A stretch of 64,000 nt of DNA from Streptomyces cacaoi (GTDB taxonomy: Bacteria; Actinomycetota; Actinomycetes; Streptomycetales; Streptomycetaceae): assembly GCF_006539165.1 (NCBI RefSeq), contig NZ_BJMM01000022.1:56999-120998 (forward strand), read 5' to 3'. A program made the translations under genes and the position numbers. How positions within the stretch are numbered: position 1 is the first letter of the stretch; each line of letters opens with the position of its first letter. The notes beneath the pieces are model-generated. The model made no database searches. It was not told the DNA's origin and saw only the letters and a list, made by a program, of their open reading frames with translations. Positions 1 through 8,716 of the stretch are shown here, piece after piece.

Positions 1-549
1 GAGCTGGAGCAGATCGACTTCGAGGACGTGGCCGCCTCCGGCCTCACCAAGAAGGAGCTGCTGGTCCTCTCCCGTGAGAAGGCCAAGCTGGAGAAGACGC
101 TGGGCGGTATCCGCGAGATGCAGAAGGTGCCCAGCGCCGTCTGGATCGTGGACACCAAGAAGGAGCACATCGCCGTCGGTGAGGCGCGCAAGCTCAACAT
201 CCCGGTGGTCGCGATCCTCGACACCAACTGCGATCCCGACGAGGTCGACTACAAGATCCCGGGCAACGACGACGCGATCCGCTCCGTCACGCTGCTGACC
301 CGTGTGATCGCCGACGCCGTGGCGGAGGGCCTGATCGCCCGCTCGTCCGGTGGTTCCGGCGAGGCCAAGGGCGAGAAGGCCGCCGGTGAGCCGCTGGCCG
401 AGTGGGAGCGCGACCTCCTGCAGCAGGGCGGTGCCGAGAAGGCCGCCGAGGCGGAGAAGCCGGCCGAGGCCGCTGCCGCCCCGGCTGCCGAGGCCGCTCC
501 GGCCGCCGAGGCCGAGCAGGCCGAGAAGCCCGCCGAGCAGCAGGGCTGA
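1..549 (+). CDS. rpsB: 30S ribosomal protein S2 (3' part, start outside window)
   Basis: Frame 1 is open from the first base, so the gene starts upstream of the window and only the C-terminal 182 residues are here. The segment with SREKAKLEKTLGGIREM, then VDTKKEHIAVGEARKLNIPV and AILDTNCDPDEVDYKIPGND, is the classical S2 core that binds the 30S head/body junction near S1. The last ~45 residues are an Ala/Glu/Pro-rich tail, as usual in actinobacterial S2. It is followed by a strong hairpin and then tsf, the common rpsB-tsf pairing. Identity is secure. Confidence 0.97.
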   Translation, partial: ELEQIDFEDVAASGLTKKELLVLSREKAKLEKTLGGIREMQKVPSAVWIVDTKKEHIAVGEARKLNIPVVAILDTNCDPDEVDYKIPGNDDAIRSVTLLTRVIADAVAEGLIARSSGGSGEAKGEKAAGEPLAEWERDLLQQGGAEKAAEAEKPAEAAAAPAAEAAPAAEAEQAEKPAEQQG

Positions 550-591
550 TCCGCCGGCCGCGCGATGCGCGGGTCCCGCAGACCACGGGAG

Positions 592-621
592 GTACGGCGG
601 GGGCAGGCGCCCCCGCCGTAC
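592..621 (+). terminator. rpsB-tsf intergenic hairpin (attenuator-like)
   Basis: Perfect 13-bp inverted repeat (arms 592-604 and 609-621, left arm GTACGGCGGGGGC) around a 4-base loop, with no U-tract. It lies 43 bases after the rpsB stop and 70 bases before the tsf start. Actinobacterial terminators often lack U-tracts, so it could partly terminate rpsB transcripts and set the S2:EF-Ts ratio, or protect the 3' end of rpsB mRNA. The hairpin is seen; its role is inferred. Confidence 0.75.
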
Positions 622-691
622 AGCCGTGGGGTGGTCCGCTCCGCGCGGCCGATCCATCCTCATCGACTTTCCGAGAAGAGATTCACAGACC

Positions 692-1528
692 ATGGCGAAC
701 TACTCCGCCGCCGACGTCAAGAAGCTCCGGGAGCTCACCGGCGCCGGCATGATGGACTGCAAGAAGGCGCTGGACGAGGCCGAGGGCGACGTCGACAAGG
801 CCGTCGAGATCCTGCGTGTCAAGGGTCAGAAGGGCGTCGCCAAGCGCGAGAGCCGTACGGCCGAGAACGGCGCGGTTGTCGCCCGGATCGCCGCGGACAA
901 CTCCGCCGGTGTGCTGGTCGAGCTGAAGTGCGAGACGGACTTCGTCGCCAAGGGTGACAAGTTCCTCGCGGTCGCCGAGGCCATCGCCGCGCACGTGGAG
1001 TCGGTCTCCCCGGCGGACATCGAGGCGCTGCTCGCGTCCGAGATCGAGGCCGGCAAGACGGTGCAGGCGTACGTCGACGAGGCCAACGCCACCCTCGGCG
1101 AGAAGATCGTGCTGGACCGTTTCGCGCAGTTCTCGGGTGCCTACGTCGGCTCGTACCTGCACCGCACCAGCCCGGACCTGCCCCCGCAGGTGGGTGTGCT
1201 GGTCGAGCTGGACTCGGCCGACGCCGACATCGCCAAGGACGTCGCGCAGCACATCGCCGCGTTCGCGCCGAACTACCTCTCGCGTGAGGACGTTCCGGAG
1301 GAGACCGTCGCCAACGAGCGCCGGATCGCCGAGGAGACCGCGCGTGAGGAGGGCAAGCCGGAGCAGGCCCTGCCGAAGATCATCGAGGGCCGGGTGACGG
1401 GCTTCTTCAAGGAGAACGCCCTGCTGGACCAGCCCTTCGCGAAGGACAACAAGAAGTCCGTCCAGAAGGTTCTGGACGAGGCCGGCGTCTCGCTGAAGCG
1501 CTTCGCCCGCTTCCGCGTCGGCGCCTGA
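692..1528 (+). CDS. tsf: Elongation factor Ts
   Basis: 278-residue guanine-nucleotide exchange factor that recharges EF-Tu with GTP in the cytoplasm. The N-terminal UBA-like domain begins MANYSAADVKKLRELTGAGM, and the signature ETDFVAK, which contacts EF-Tu, follows near residue 73. Length is normal for actinobacteria. ATG 692 was chosen because the protein then begins exactly at the conserved N-terminus; longer in-frame extensions upstream read as low-quality arginine/proline sequence. It is second in the rpsB-tsf unit, separated by a strong hairpin. Confidence 0.97.
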   Translation: MANYSAADVKKLRELTGAGMMDCKKALDEAEGDVDKAVEILRVKGQKGVAKRESRTAENGAVVARIAADNSAGVLVELKCETDFVAKGDKFLAVAEAIAAHVESVSPADIEALLASEIEAGKTVQAYVDEANATLGEKIVLDRFAQFSGAYVGSYLHRTSPDLPPQVGVLVELDSADADIAKDVAQHIAAFAPNYLSREDVPEETVANERRIAEETAREEGKPEQALPKIIEGRVTGFFKENALLDQPFAKDNKKSVQKVLDEAGVSLKRFARFRVGA

Positions 1529-1551
1529 CGGCCACCTGACGTAACCCACGA

Positions 1552-1601
1552 GCCGGTTGTGCGTCCGTCCCCGAGGGGACCGCGCGGCGTACGGAACCGG
1601 C
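1552..1601 (+). terminator. Possible terminator after tsf
   Basis: Imperfect inverted repeat: outer GCCGGTT/AACCGGC (1552-1558 and 1595-1601) and a tight inner GTCCCC-ga-GGGGAC (1567-1580). It sits 23 bases after the tsf stop in the 187-base gap before pyrH. There is no U-tract. A terminator, or a processing hairpin before a separate pyrH promoter, is plausible. Confidence 0.45.
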
Positions 1602-1715
1602 CCGGCCCGATAAGCTCGGGTACAGGGCAGTTGTGACGAGGAGGCCATTGCCGGACAGGGAACCGCGAGGATCCGACGGCAGTGGCCTCTTTCGTATGTG
1701 CACGAGGAGATCTCC

Positions 1716-2468
1716 ATGAGCAAGGACACCGACAAAGACAGCGATCGACGGCGGCGCTTTCTGCTGAAGCTCTCCGGCGAGGCGTTCGCCGGCGGAGGCG
1801 GCCTCGGTGTCGACCCCGACGTCGTGCACAAGATGGCGAGAGAGATCGCCTCGGTCTGCCGGGACGGCGCGGAGATCGCCGTCGTCATCGGCGGCGGCAA
1901 CTTCTTCCGCGGAGCCGAGCTCCAGCAGCGCGGCATGGACCGGGCCCGCTCCGACTACATGGGCATGCTCGGTACCGTCATGAACTGCCTGGCCCTCCAG
2001 GACTTCCTGGAGAAGGAGGGCATCGATTCGCGGGTGCAGACCGCCATCACCATGGGCCAGGTCGCGGAGCCCTACATTCCGCTGCGGGCCATCCGGCATC
2101 TGGAGAAGGGCCGCGTCGTGATCTTCGGCGCGGGCATGGGGATGCCGTACTTCTCCACCGACACCACGGCCGCCCAGCGCGCGCTGGAGATCAACGCCGA
2201 GGTCATGCTGATGGGCAAGAACGGCGTGGACGGTGTGTACGACTCCGACCCGGCGCACAATCCCGCCGCGGTGAAGTTCGACGCGCTGGAGTACGGCGAG
2301 GTCATCACGCGGGATCTCAAGGTGGCCGATGCGACGGCGATCACGCTGTGCCGGGACAACAAGCTGCCGATCCTGGTCTTCGAGCTGCTGGCCGAAGGCA
2401 ACATCGCCCGTGCGGTCAAGGGTGAGAAGATCGGCACCCTGGTGAGCAACCAGGGCACCCGCGGCTGA
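1716..2468 (+). CDS. pyrH: UMP kinase (uridylate kinase)
   Basis: 250-residue hexameric amino-acid-kinase-fold enzyme that phosphorylates UMP to UDP in pyrimidine nucleotide synthesis. Visible motifs are LLKLSGEAFAG at the N-terminus, IGGGNFFRG in the nucleotide loop, GTVMNCLALQDFLE, and MGKNGVDGVYDSDP late in the protein. ATG 1716 is preceded at good spacing by ACGAGGAG; an in-frame GTG at 1698 lacks such a site. Placement between tsf and frr is the usual bacterial order. Confidence 0.97.
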   Translation: MSKDTDKDSDRRRRFLLKLSGEAFAGGGGLGVDPDVVHKMAREIASVCRDGAEIAVVIGGGNFFRGAELQQRGMDRARSDYMGMLGTVMNCLALQDFLEKEGIDSRVQTAITMGQVAEPYIPLRAIRHLEKGRVVIFGAGMGMPYFSTDTTAAQRALEINAEVMLMGKNGVDGVYDSDPAHNPAAVKFDALEYGEVITRDLKVADATAITLCRDNKLPILVFELLAEGNIARAVKGEKIGTLVSNQGTRG

Positions 2469-2677
2469 GCGCGCCGGAAACCGGCGGCCCGCCCGGTGAC
2501 GCCACAGGCAACCCCGCGGCGTCCGAAGGGCCCGGTACGGGGATGGACAACGGCCTGCCGGTCGTACACCGTGCAGGAACCGGGGCACTGCGGGGGCCGG
2601 GGCGGCCCGCGGGCCGGGTTTTGCTTCACAGCCCCGGATGAACCAGTCAGGCTCATTCATCGAACCAGGAGCACGTG

Positions 2678-3235
2678 GTGATCGAAGAGACCCTCCTCGA
2701 AGCCGAGGAAAAGATGGAGAAGGCGGTTGTGGTCGCCAAGGAGGACTTCGCCGCTATCCGCACCGGCCGTGCGCACCCGGCGATGTTCAACAAGATCGTG
2801 GCGGAGTACTACGGGGCGCCGACGCCCATCAACCAGCTCGCGTCGTTCTCGGTGCCCGAGCCGCGGATGGCCGTGGTGACGCCGTTCGACAAGAGCGCCC
2901 TGCGCAACATCGAACAGGCCATCAGGGACTCCGATCTGGGCGTCAACCCGTCCAACGACGGCCAGATCATCCGGGTCGTCTTCCCGGAGCTGACCGAGGA
3001 GCGGCGCAGGGAGTTCATCAAGGTCGCCAAGACCAAGGGTGAGGACGCCAAGATCTCGATCCGCAGTGTCCGCCGCAAGGCCAAGGAGACGCTCGACAAG
3101 TACGTCAAGGACGGCGAGGTCGGCGAGGACGAGGGCCGGCGGGCCGAGAAGGAGCTGGACGACACCACCGCGAAGTACGTGTCGCAGGTGGACGAGCTGC
3201 TCAAGCACAAGGAGGCCGAACTCCTCGAAGTCTGA
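2678..3235 (+). CDS. frr: Ribosome recycling factor
   Basis: 185-residue RRF, which with EF-G splits post-termination ribosomes. The protein has the expected start MIEETLLEAEEKMEKAV, the IRTGRAHP segment and the C-terminal long-helix part ending ELLKHKEAELLEV. Two adjacent GTG codons (2675, 2678) could start it. 2678 is preferred because AGGAG at 2667-2671 then has a 6-base spacer. It follows pyrH after ~200 bases and precedes cdsA by 39 bases, so frr and cdsA may be co-transcribed. Confidence 0.96.
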   Translation: MIEETLLEAEEKMEKAVVVAKEDFAAIRTGRAHPAMFNKIVAEYYGAPTPINQLASFSVPEPRMAVVTPFDKSALRNIEQAIRDSDLGVNPSNDGQIIRVVFPELTEERRREFIKVAKTKGEDAKISIRSVRRKAKETLDKYVKDGEVGEDEGRRAEKELDDTTAKYVSQVDELLKHKEAELLEV

Positions 3236-3274
3236 GGTCCATCAGCGAAGGTCCGAGGTCGAAGGCTGCAATCT

Positions 3275-4483
3275 GTGAACGACTCAACCTGGGGAGCGGC
3301 GCAACCGAGCGCGGAGTACTGGGGCTCTCCCGGCCAGGGGCCCGGTGTGCCGCCGGTGGCCCCCCGGCCCGCCGGAGCGGGCGCGCCCGGATACGACGTG
3401 AGCGCCGTCGTGCACGATGTGGACGGCGAGGCGTCGCAGACTCGGCGTATGCCCATGGTGCCCGACCCAGGTGAGGAGGCCGGCGGCGCGGACGCCGGCC
3501 GCCGCTTCGGCCAGCGCGGTCCCGATGCTGCCGGCGGATCCGACGACGGCCGGCGCGGCCAGGAGCCCGCCGGCGTCCCTCCTGTTTCTCCCGGCTCGCC
3601 TGCCTCTTCCGCTTCGTCCGCGTCTTTCGATGCCGCTTCGGCGCCCGAGCAGGGGGAGCGCAAGAAGAAGCGTGCCGGCCGTGATCTGCCTGCCGCGATA
3701 GGGGTCGGGGTCGGTCTGGGTGCGGCCGTGGTGGCCGCGCTGCTGCTGTACAAGCCGGTGTTCCTCGGCGTCATCGTCGTCGCGGTCGTGGTCGGCCTGT
3801 GGGAGCTGACGTCGCGGCTGTCGGAGCGCAAGGGCATCCGGGCGCCGCTGGTGCCGCTCGCGGTGGGCGGTGCCGCGATGGTGGTCGCCGGGTACGTGCG
3901 GGGAGCCGAGGGCGCGTGGGTCGCGATGGGGCTCACCGCGCTGGCCGTGCTCGTGTGGCGGATGACGGAGCCGCCCGACAACTATCTGCGCGATGTGACG
4001 GCGGGACTGTTCGCCGCGTTCTATGTGCCGTTCCTGGCCACGTTCGTGGCCCTCATGCTGGCCGCGGACGACGGGCCCTGGCGGGTGCTGACGTTCCTGC
4101 TGCTGACCGTCGTCAGCGACACCGGTGCCTATGCGGTGGGCTGGCGGTTCGGGCGGCACAAGCTCGCGCCGCGGATCAGTCCCGGCAAGACCCGGGAGGG
4201 GCTCGTCGGCGCGGTGACGTTCGCCATGGCGGCCGGTGCGCTGTGCACCGAGTTCCTCATCGACGGCGGTACCTGGTGGCAGGGGCTGCTGCTGGGGCTG
4301 GCCGTGGCCGCCACCGCCACCCTCGGGGATCTGGGGGAGTCGATGATGAAGCGGGATCTGGGCATCAAGGACATGGGCACGCTGCTGCCGGGGCACGGCG
4401 GCATCATGGACCGGCTCGACTCGCTGCTGCCGACCGCGCCGGTGGTCTGGCTGCTGTTCGTCCTGTTCGTCGGGGCGGGCTGA
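3275..4483 (+). CDS. cdsA: Phosphatidate cytidylyltransferase (CDP-diglyceride synthase)
   Basis: 402-residue integral membrane enzyme that makes CDP-diacylglycerol from phosphatidate and CTP, the branch point for cardiolipin, PE and PI. The first ~125 residues are hydrophilic and rich in Gly/Pro/Asp, an extension typical of streptomycete CdsA. Several hydrophobic segments follow, and the C-terminal signature reads SMMKRDLGIKDMG, then LLPGHGGIMDRLDSL. The GTG start at 3275 opens MNDSTWGAAQPSAEYWG, a plausible N-terminus. It lies in the conserved frr-cdsA-rlmN order. Confidence 0.95.
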   Translation: MNDSTWGAAQPSAEYWGSPGQGPGVPPVAPRPAGAGAPGYDVSAVVHDVDGEASQTRRMPMVPDPGEEAGGADAGRRFGQRGPDAAGGSDDGRRGQEPAGVPPVSPGSPASSASSASFDAASAPEQGERKKKRAGRDLPAAIGVGVGLGAAVVAALLLYKPVFLGVIVVAVVVGLWELTSRLSERKGIRAPLVPLAVGGAAMVVAGYVRGAEGAWVAMGLTALAVLVWRMTEPPDNYLRDVTAGLFAAFYVPFLATFVALMLAADDGPWRVLTFLLLTVVSDTGAYAVGWRFGRHKLAPRISPGKTREGLVGAVTFAMAAGALCTEFLIDGGTWWQGLLLGLAVAATATLGDLGESMMKRDLGIKDMGTLLPGHGGIMDRLDSLLPTAPVVWLLFVLFVGAG

Positions 4484-4667
4484 GCGTCCGGGCGGGCCGA
4501 TCCGTCGGGGGCGGGCCGAACGCTCCGGTTACGCTGGAGAGGTCTGCGGCCGCGCCCCGCCGGGGAAGGTCCCGGCCCGGGAGCCGGGTTGTCGCAGGTG
4601 TCGCCCGGCCGATGTCCCCGCTGCCGGTGGGGGTCGCCTTTCCGTGCAGTGTGAGGAGTATCTGCCC

Positions 4668-5780
4668 ATGCCTGGGCCCGCCCCCGGAGAACTCACGTTC
4701 GTCGCGCCGCGTGGTGCGAAGAAGCCGCCGCGGCATCTCGCCGATCTCTCTCCCGCCGAGCGGCGGGAGGCGGTGGCCGCCGCCGGTGAGAAGCCGTTCC
4801 GTGCCAAGCAGCTCTCGCAGCACTACTTCGCGCGGTTCGCGCACGATCCCGCCGAGTGGACCGACATTCCCGCCGCGGCCCGCGGGCCTCTCGCCGAGGC
4901 GCTGCTGCCGGACCTGATGAGCGTGGTGCGGCACATCAGCTGCGACGACGACATGACGCGCAAGACGCTGTGGCGGCTGCACGACGGCACGCTCGTCGAG
5001 TCCGTGCTGATGCGCTACCCGGACCGGGCCACGATGTGCGTCAGCTCGCAGGCCGGCTGCGGCATGAACTGCCCGTTCTGCGCGACGGGGCAGGCGGGTC
5101 TGGACCGGAACCTGTCGACGGCGGAGATCGTGCACCAGATCGTCGACGGCATGCGGTCCCTGCGGGACGGCGAGGTGCCCGGCGGGCCGGCGCGGCTGTC
5201 CAACATCGTCTTCATGGGGATGGGGGAGCCGCTGGCCAACTACAAGCGGGTCCTGGGGGCCATCCGCCGGCTGACCGACCCGGCGCCGGACGGGGTGGGG
5301 CTGTCGCAGCGGGGCATCACCGTCTCCACCGTGGGGCTCGTCCCGGCCATCCACCGCTTCGCCGACGAGGGGCTGACCTGCCGGCTCGCGGTCTCCCTGC
5401 ACGCGCCCGACGACGAGCTGCGCGACACCCTCGTGCCGGTCAACACCCGCTGGAAGGTGCGCGAGGTGCTGGACGCTGCGTGGGAGTACGCGGCGCGCTC
5501 CGGGCGGCGGGTGTCCATCGAGTACGCCCTCATCCGGGACATCAACGACCAGGCGTGGCGGGCGGATCTGCTGGGCCGGCTGCTGAAGGGCAAGCGGGCG
5601 CACGTCAACCTGATCCCGCTGAACCCGACGCCGGGCTCGAAGTGGACGGCGTCGCGGCCCGAGGACGAGGCCGAGTTCGTGCGCACGTTGCAGCTGCACG
5701 GTGTGCCGGTGACGGTGCGGGACACCCGGGGTCAGGAGATCGACGGGGCGTGCGGCCAGCTCGCGGCGACGGAACGGTGA
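4668..5780 (+). CDS. rlmN: Dual-specificity 23S rRNA/tRNA adenine-C2 methyltransferase
   Basis: 370-residue radical-SAM enzyme that methylates A2503 of 23S rRNA and A37 of some tRNAs. The [4Fe-4S] cluster motif CGMNCPFC is present, preceded by SSQAG, with IVFMGMGEPLANY downstream. The second catalytic cysteine lies in the C-terminal IDGACGQLAATER. ATG 4668 follows GTGAGGAG at good spacing. The 184-base gap after cdsA contains TTACGCT about 140 bases upstream, which could be a -10 element, but no clear -35 was found. Confidence 0.96.
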   Translation: MPGPAPGELTFVAPRGAKKPPRHLADLSPAERREAVAAAGEKPFRAKQLSQHYFARFAHDPAEWTDIPAAARGPLAEALLPDLMSVVRHISCDDDMTRKTLWRLHDGTLVESVLMRYPDRATMCVSSQAGCGMNCPFCATGQAGLDRNLSTAEIVHQIVDGMRSLRDGEVPGGPARLSNIVFMGMGEPLANYKRVLGAIRRLTDPAPDGVGLSQRGITVSTVGLVPAIHRFADEGLTCRLAVSLHAPDDELRDTLVPVNTRWKVREVLDAAWEYAARSGRRVSIEYALIRDINDQAWRADLLGRLLKGKRAHVNLIPLNPTPGSKWTASRPEDEAEFVRTLQLHGVPVTVRDTRGQEIDGACGQLAATER

Positions 5781-5793
5781 AACGCGACTGATA

Positions 5794-5805
5794 GTGTTCG
5801 AACAC
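5794..5805. promoter_or_regulatory. Perfect 12-bp palindrome upstream of the TPP riboswitch
   Basis: GTGTTCGAACAC is perfectly self-complementary and begins 14 bases after the rlmN stop, about 35 bases before the riboswitch aptamer. TAGTGT at 5792-5797 overlaps it and could be a -10 hexamer, which would place the palindrome on the promoter. It may be a repressor operator or chance. No matching -35 was found. Confidence 0.35.
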
Positions 5806-5837
5806 CGGCCGTGCCGCGGCCGGTGACAACCGAACAG

Positions 5838-5936
5838 CCGACAGGGGAGCGCCCACAGCGCTGAGAGTGCGGCCGTACGCTCCGTACGCACCGCAGACCC
5901 TCGAACCTCGCCCGGGTCATGCCGGGTAGGAAGTCG
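5838..5936 (+). promoter_or_regulatory. TPP riboswitch (THI element)
   Basis: All conserved parts of the thiamine pyrophosphate aptamer are in order: ACAGGGGAGC (5841), the pyrimidine-binding CTGAGAG (5861), GCAGACCCTCGAACCT (5893-5907) and CCGGGTCATGCCGGGTAGGAAG (pyrophosphate-binding arm, ending 5933). P1 can close between CGAC (5839-5842) and GTCG (5933-5936). AGGAAG at 5928-5933, the likely ribosome site, is inside the closing region and the P1 3' strand touches the ATG at 5937. Ligand binding should therefore hide the start site and repress the thiBPQ operon by translation control. Confidence 0.95.
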
Positions 5937-7022
5937 ATGCACACGATGACCACGCACGCGCGGCGCGCCGTCGCCGCCTCCACAGCCGTCCTCGCCCTGG
6001 CCCTGGTGGCCACTGCCTGTTCCGGATCGTCCGGCGGGGAGGACTCCCGGACCGTCACCCTGGTCACCCACGACTCCTTCGCCGCGTCCAAGGGCGTGCT
6101 GCGGCAGTTCACCCAGGAGACCGGCTACAAGGTCCGGGTGCTGCGCGGCGGTGACGCCGGGGCCGCGGTCAACCAGGCCGTGCTCAACAAGGACAATCCG
6201 CAGGGCGATGTCTTCTTCGGCGTCGACAACACCCTGCTGTCCCGGCCCCTGGACGAGGGGGTGTTCGCGCCGTACCGGGCCAAGGGCCTGGAGAAGGTGC
6301 CCGAGCGGTACCAGGCGGACAAGGGTCGGCACCGGGTGACGCCCGTCGACACCGGCGAGGTCTGCGTCAACTACGACCGGGCGTACTTCGCGAAGAAGCA
6401 CCTCGACCCGCCGCGCACGCTGGACGATCTGACGAAGCCGCGCTACCGGAACCTGCTCGTCACCGAGAACGCGGCCACCTCCTCGCCCGGGCTGGCGTTC
6501 CTGCTGGCCACCGTCGACCGGTACGGCACGAAGGGCTGGCAGGGGTACTGGAAGAAGCTGCGCGCCAACGGTGCCGAGGTGGTCGACGGCTGGGAGCAGG
6601 CGTACAACGACCGCTTCAGCGGTTCGCGCGGCGGCAAGGGCAAGGGCGACAAGCCGCTCGTCGTCTCCTACGCGTCCAGCCCGCCCGTCGAGGTGGTGGA
6701 CGCGAAGCCGAAGCCGAAGCAGGCGCCGACCGGTATCGCGGAGGACACCTGCTTCCGGCAGACCGAGTACGCGGGGCTGCTGAAGGGCGCGGGCAACGCC
6801 AAGGGCGGCAAGGCGCTGCTGGACTTCCTGCTCGGCAAGCGGTTCCAGGAGGACCTGCCGTTGCAGATGTTCGTCAGGCCGGTGCGTGCGGACGCGAAGC
6901 TGCCCGAGCTGTTCACCCGGTACGGGCAGGAGCCGGACGACCCGGCCACGCTGCCGCCGCAGAAGATCGCCGACAACCGTGAGCAGTGGATCAAGACGTG
7001 GACGTCGCTCGCGGTGAAGTGA
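5937..7022 (+). CDS. thiB: Thiamine ABC transporter substrate-binding lipoprotein
   Basis: 361-residue extracytoplasmic receptor for thiamine, TMP or TPP. The N-terminus has basic residues, a hydrophobic run and a lipobox ending ALVATAC (Cys28), so the mature protein is probably lipid-anchored outside the membrane. RTVTLVTHDSFAASKGVL and GDVFFGVDNTLLSRPLDEGVF are typical of the ThiB branch of the solute-binding family. The start is uncertain among ATG 5937 (chosen, next to AGGAAG), ATG 5946, and ATG 5919 inside the aptamer. The TPP riboswitch directly upstream and thiP/thiQ downstream fix the substrate class. Confidence 0.92.
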   Translation: MHTMTTHARRAVAASTAVLALALVATACSGSSGGEDSRTVTLVTHDSFAASKGVLRQFTQETGYKVRVLRGGDAGAAVNQAVLNKDNPQGDVFFGVDNTLLSRPLDEGVFAPYRAKGLEKVPERYQADKGRHRVTPVDTGEVCVNYDRAYFAKKHLDPPRTLDDLTKPRYRNLLVTENAATSSPGLAFLLATVDRYGTKGWQGYWKKLRANGAEVVDGWEQAYNDRFSGSRGGKGKGDKPLVVSYASSPPVEVVDAKPKPKQAPTGIAEDTCFRQTEYAGLLKGAGNAKGGKALLDFLLGKRFQEDLPLQMFVRPVRADAKLPELFTRYGQEPDDPATLPPQKIADNREQWIKTWTSLAVK

Positions 7023-8716
7023 GGCGGCGGGCCGTGCCCGGCCGGCGCGGCACCTGGGCCCGGCTGGGGCTGATGGCCGGGCCCGTCGTGTTCTTCGCGG
7101 TGTTCTTCGGCTACCCCGTCGCCGCGATCGTCGGCCGGGGTCTGCACGAGGACGGGCGCTGGCAGTGGGGGCGCTTCGGCGAGGTGCTCGGCGATCCGGA
7201 CATCCTGCGCGTGCTGTGGTTCACGGTGTGGCAGGCCGCCGCCTCGACGGCGCTGACGCTGGCGGTGGCGCTGCCCGGCGCCTGGGTGTTCGCGCGGCTC
7301 GACTTCCCCGGCAAGCGGCTGCTGCGGGCCGTCGTCACCGTGCCGTTCGTGCTGCCGACCGTCGTCGCCGGCTCGGCGTTCCTGGCGCTGGCGGGGCGCG
7401 GCGGTGTGCTCGACGAGTGGTTCGGGGTGCGGCTGGACACCAGCGTGTGGGCGATCCTGCTGGCGCACGTCTTCTTCAACTACGCCGTCGTCGTGCGGAC
7501 CGTCGGGGGGTTCTGGGCGCAGCTGGATCCCCGGCAGGAGGAGGCGGCGCGGATGCTGGGTGCGGGGCGGCTCGCGGCGTGGCGGCGGGTGACGCTGCCG
7601 GCGCTGGCCCCGTCGCTGGGGGCTGCGGCGCTCATCGTGTATCTGTTCACCTTCACCAGCTTCGGCGTCATCCAGGTCCTGGGCGGGCCCCGGTACGCCA
7701 CGCTGGAGGTGGAGATCTACCGGCAGACGGAGGCGCTGTTGCAGCTGCCGACGGCCGCGGTGCTCACGCTCGTGCAGTTCGCGGCCGTCGCCGTGCTGCT
7801 CGCCGTGCACGCCCGTTCGGTGCGCCGCCGGGAGAGCGCGCTCCGTCTCGTCCCCGCGGAGCAGACCGCGCACCGGCCCGCCGGGGCGGGGCAGTGGACG
7901 GTGCTGGCCGGGGTGCTCACCGTGGTGGCGCTGCTGCTGGTGGCGCCGCTGGCCGTGCTCGTCCAGCGGGCGTTCCAGGGGCCGGACGGCTGGAGCCTGG
8001 CCTGGTTCCGGGCGCTGGGCCGGGAGTCGGCCTCGGGGACGTTCGCCGTGCCGCCCGTCGAGGCGATCGGCAACTCGCTGTCCTACGCGGCAGCGGCGAC
8101 CGGTATCGCCCTGCTGATCGGGGTGTCGGCGGCCGCCGCGCTCACCCTTCCCGGCTCCCGGCGGGGCACGGGCAGGGCGGCGCGGGCCGGCCGGCTCGTG
8201 CGCGGGTTCGACGCGCTGCTGATGCTGCCGCTGGGCACGTCGGCGGTCACTGTCGGTTTCGGTTTCCTCATCGCGCTGGACGAGCCGCCGCTGGATCTGC
8301 GCTCGTCCTGGATCCTCGTGCCGCTCGCCCAGGCGCTGGTGGGTGTGCCGTTCGTCATCCGCACGATGGTGCCGGTGCTGCGCTCGGTCGATGTGCGGCT
8401 GCGGGAGGCCGCCGCCGTGCTGGGGGCTTCGCCGCTGCGGGCCTGGCGGGAGGTCGACCTGCCGCTGGTGCGGCGTGCCGTGCTGGTCTCCGCCGGGTTC
8501 GCGTTCGCGGTCTCGCTGGGCGAGTTCGGCGCCACCGTGTTCATCGCCCGGCCCGACGCGCCGACGCTGCCCGTCGCCGTGGCCCGCATGCTGGGCCGGG
8601 CCGGCGAGGCGCACTACGGGCAGGCCATGGCGCTGAGCACGATCCTCATGCTCGTGTGCGCGGGTGTCCTGCTCGCGCTCGAACGGGTCCGCACCCCCGG
8701 TCAGGGAGAGTTCTGA
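7019..8716 (+). CDS. thiP: Thiamine ABC transporter permease (duplicated)
   Basis: 565-residue inner-membrane permease made of two homologous halves, as in ThiP/FbpB proteins. Each half has about six hydrophobic segments and an EAA-type coupling loop: EEAARMLGAGRLAAWRRVTLP in the first half, REAAAVLGASPLRAWREVDLP in the second. GTG 7019 overlaps the thiB stop by 4 bases, implying translational coupling. It carries thiamine compounds from ThiB through the membrane, powered by ThiQ. The hydrophilic join near residues 255-295 is Arg/Ala-rich. Confidence 0.92.
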   Translation: MRRRAVPGRRGTWARLGLMAGPVVFFAVFFGYPVAAIVGRGLHEDGRWQWGRFGEVLGDPDILRVLWFTVWQAAASTALTLAVALPGAWVFARLDFPGKRLLRAVVTVPFVLPTVVAGSAFLALAGRGGVLDEWFGVRLDTSVWAILLAHVFFNYAVVVRTVGGFWAQLDPRQEEAARMLGAGRLAAWRRVTLPALAPSLGAAALIVYLFTFTSFGVIQVLGGPRYATLEVEIYRQTEALLQLPTAAVLTLVQFAAVAVLLAVHARSVRRRESALRLVPAEQTAHRPAGAGQWTVLAGVLTVVALLLVAPLAVLVQRAFQGPDGWSLAWFRALGRESASGTFAVPPVEAIGNSLSYAAAATGIALLIGVSAAAALTLPGSRRGTGRAARAGRLVRGFDALLMLPLGTSAVTVGFGFLIALDEPPLDLRSSWILVPLAQALVGVPFVIRTMVPVLRSVDVRLREAAAVLGASPLRAWREVDLPLVRRAVLVSAGFAFAVSLGEFGATVFIARPDAPTLPVAVARMLGRAGEAHYGQAMALSTILMLVCAGVLLALERVRTPGQGEF

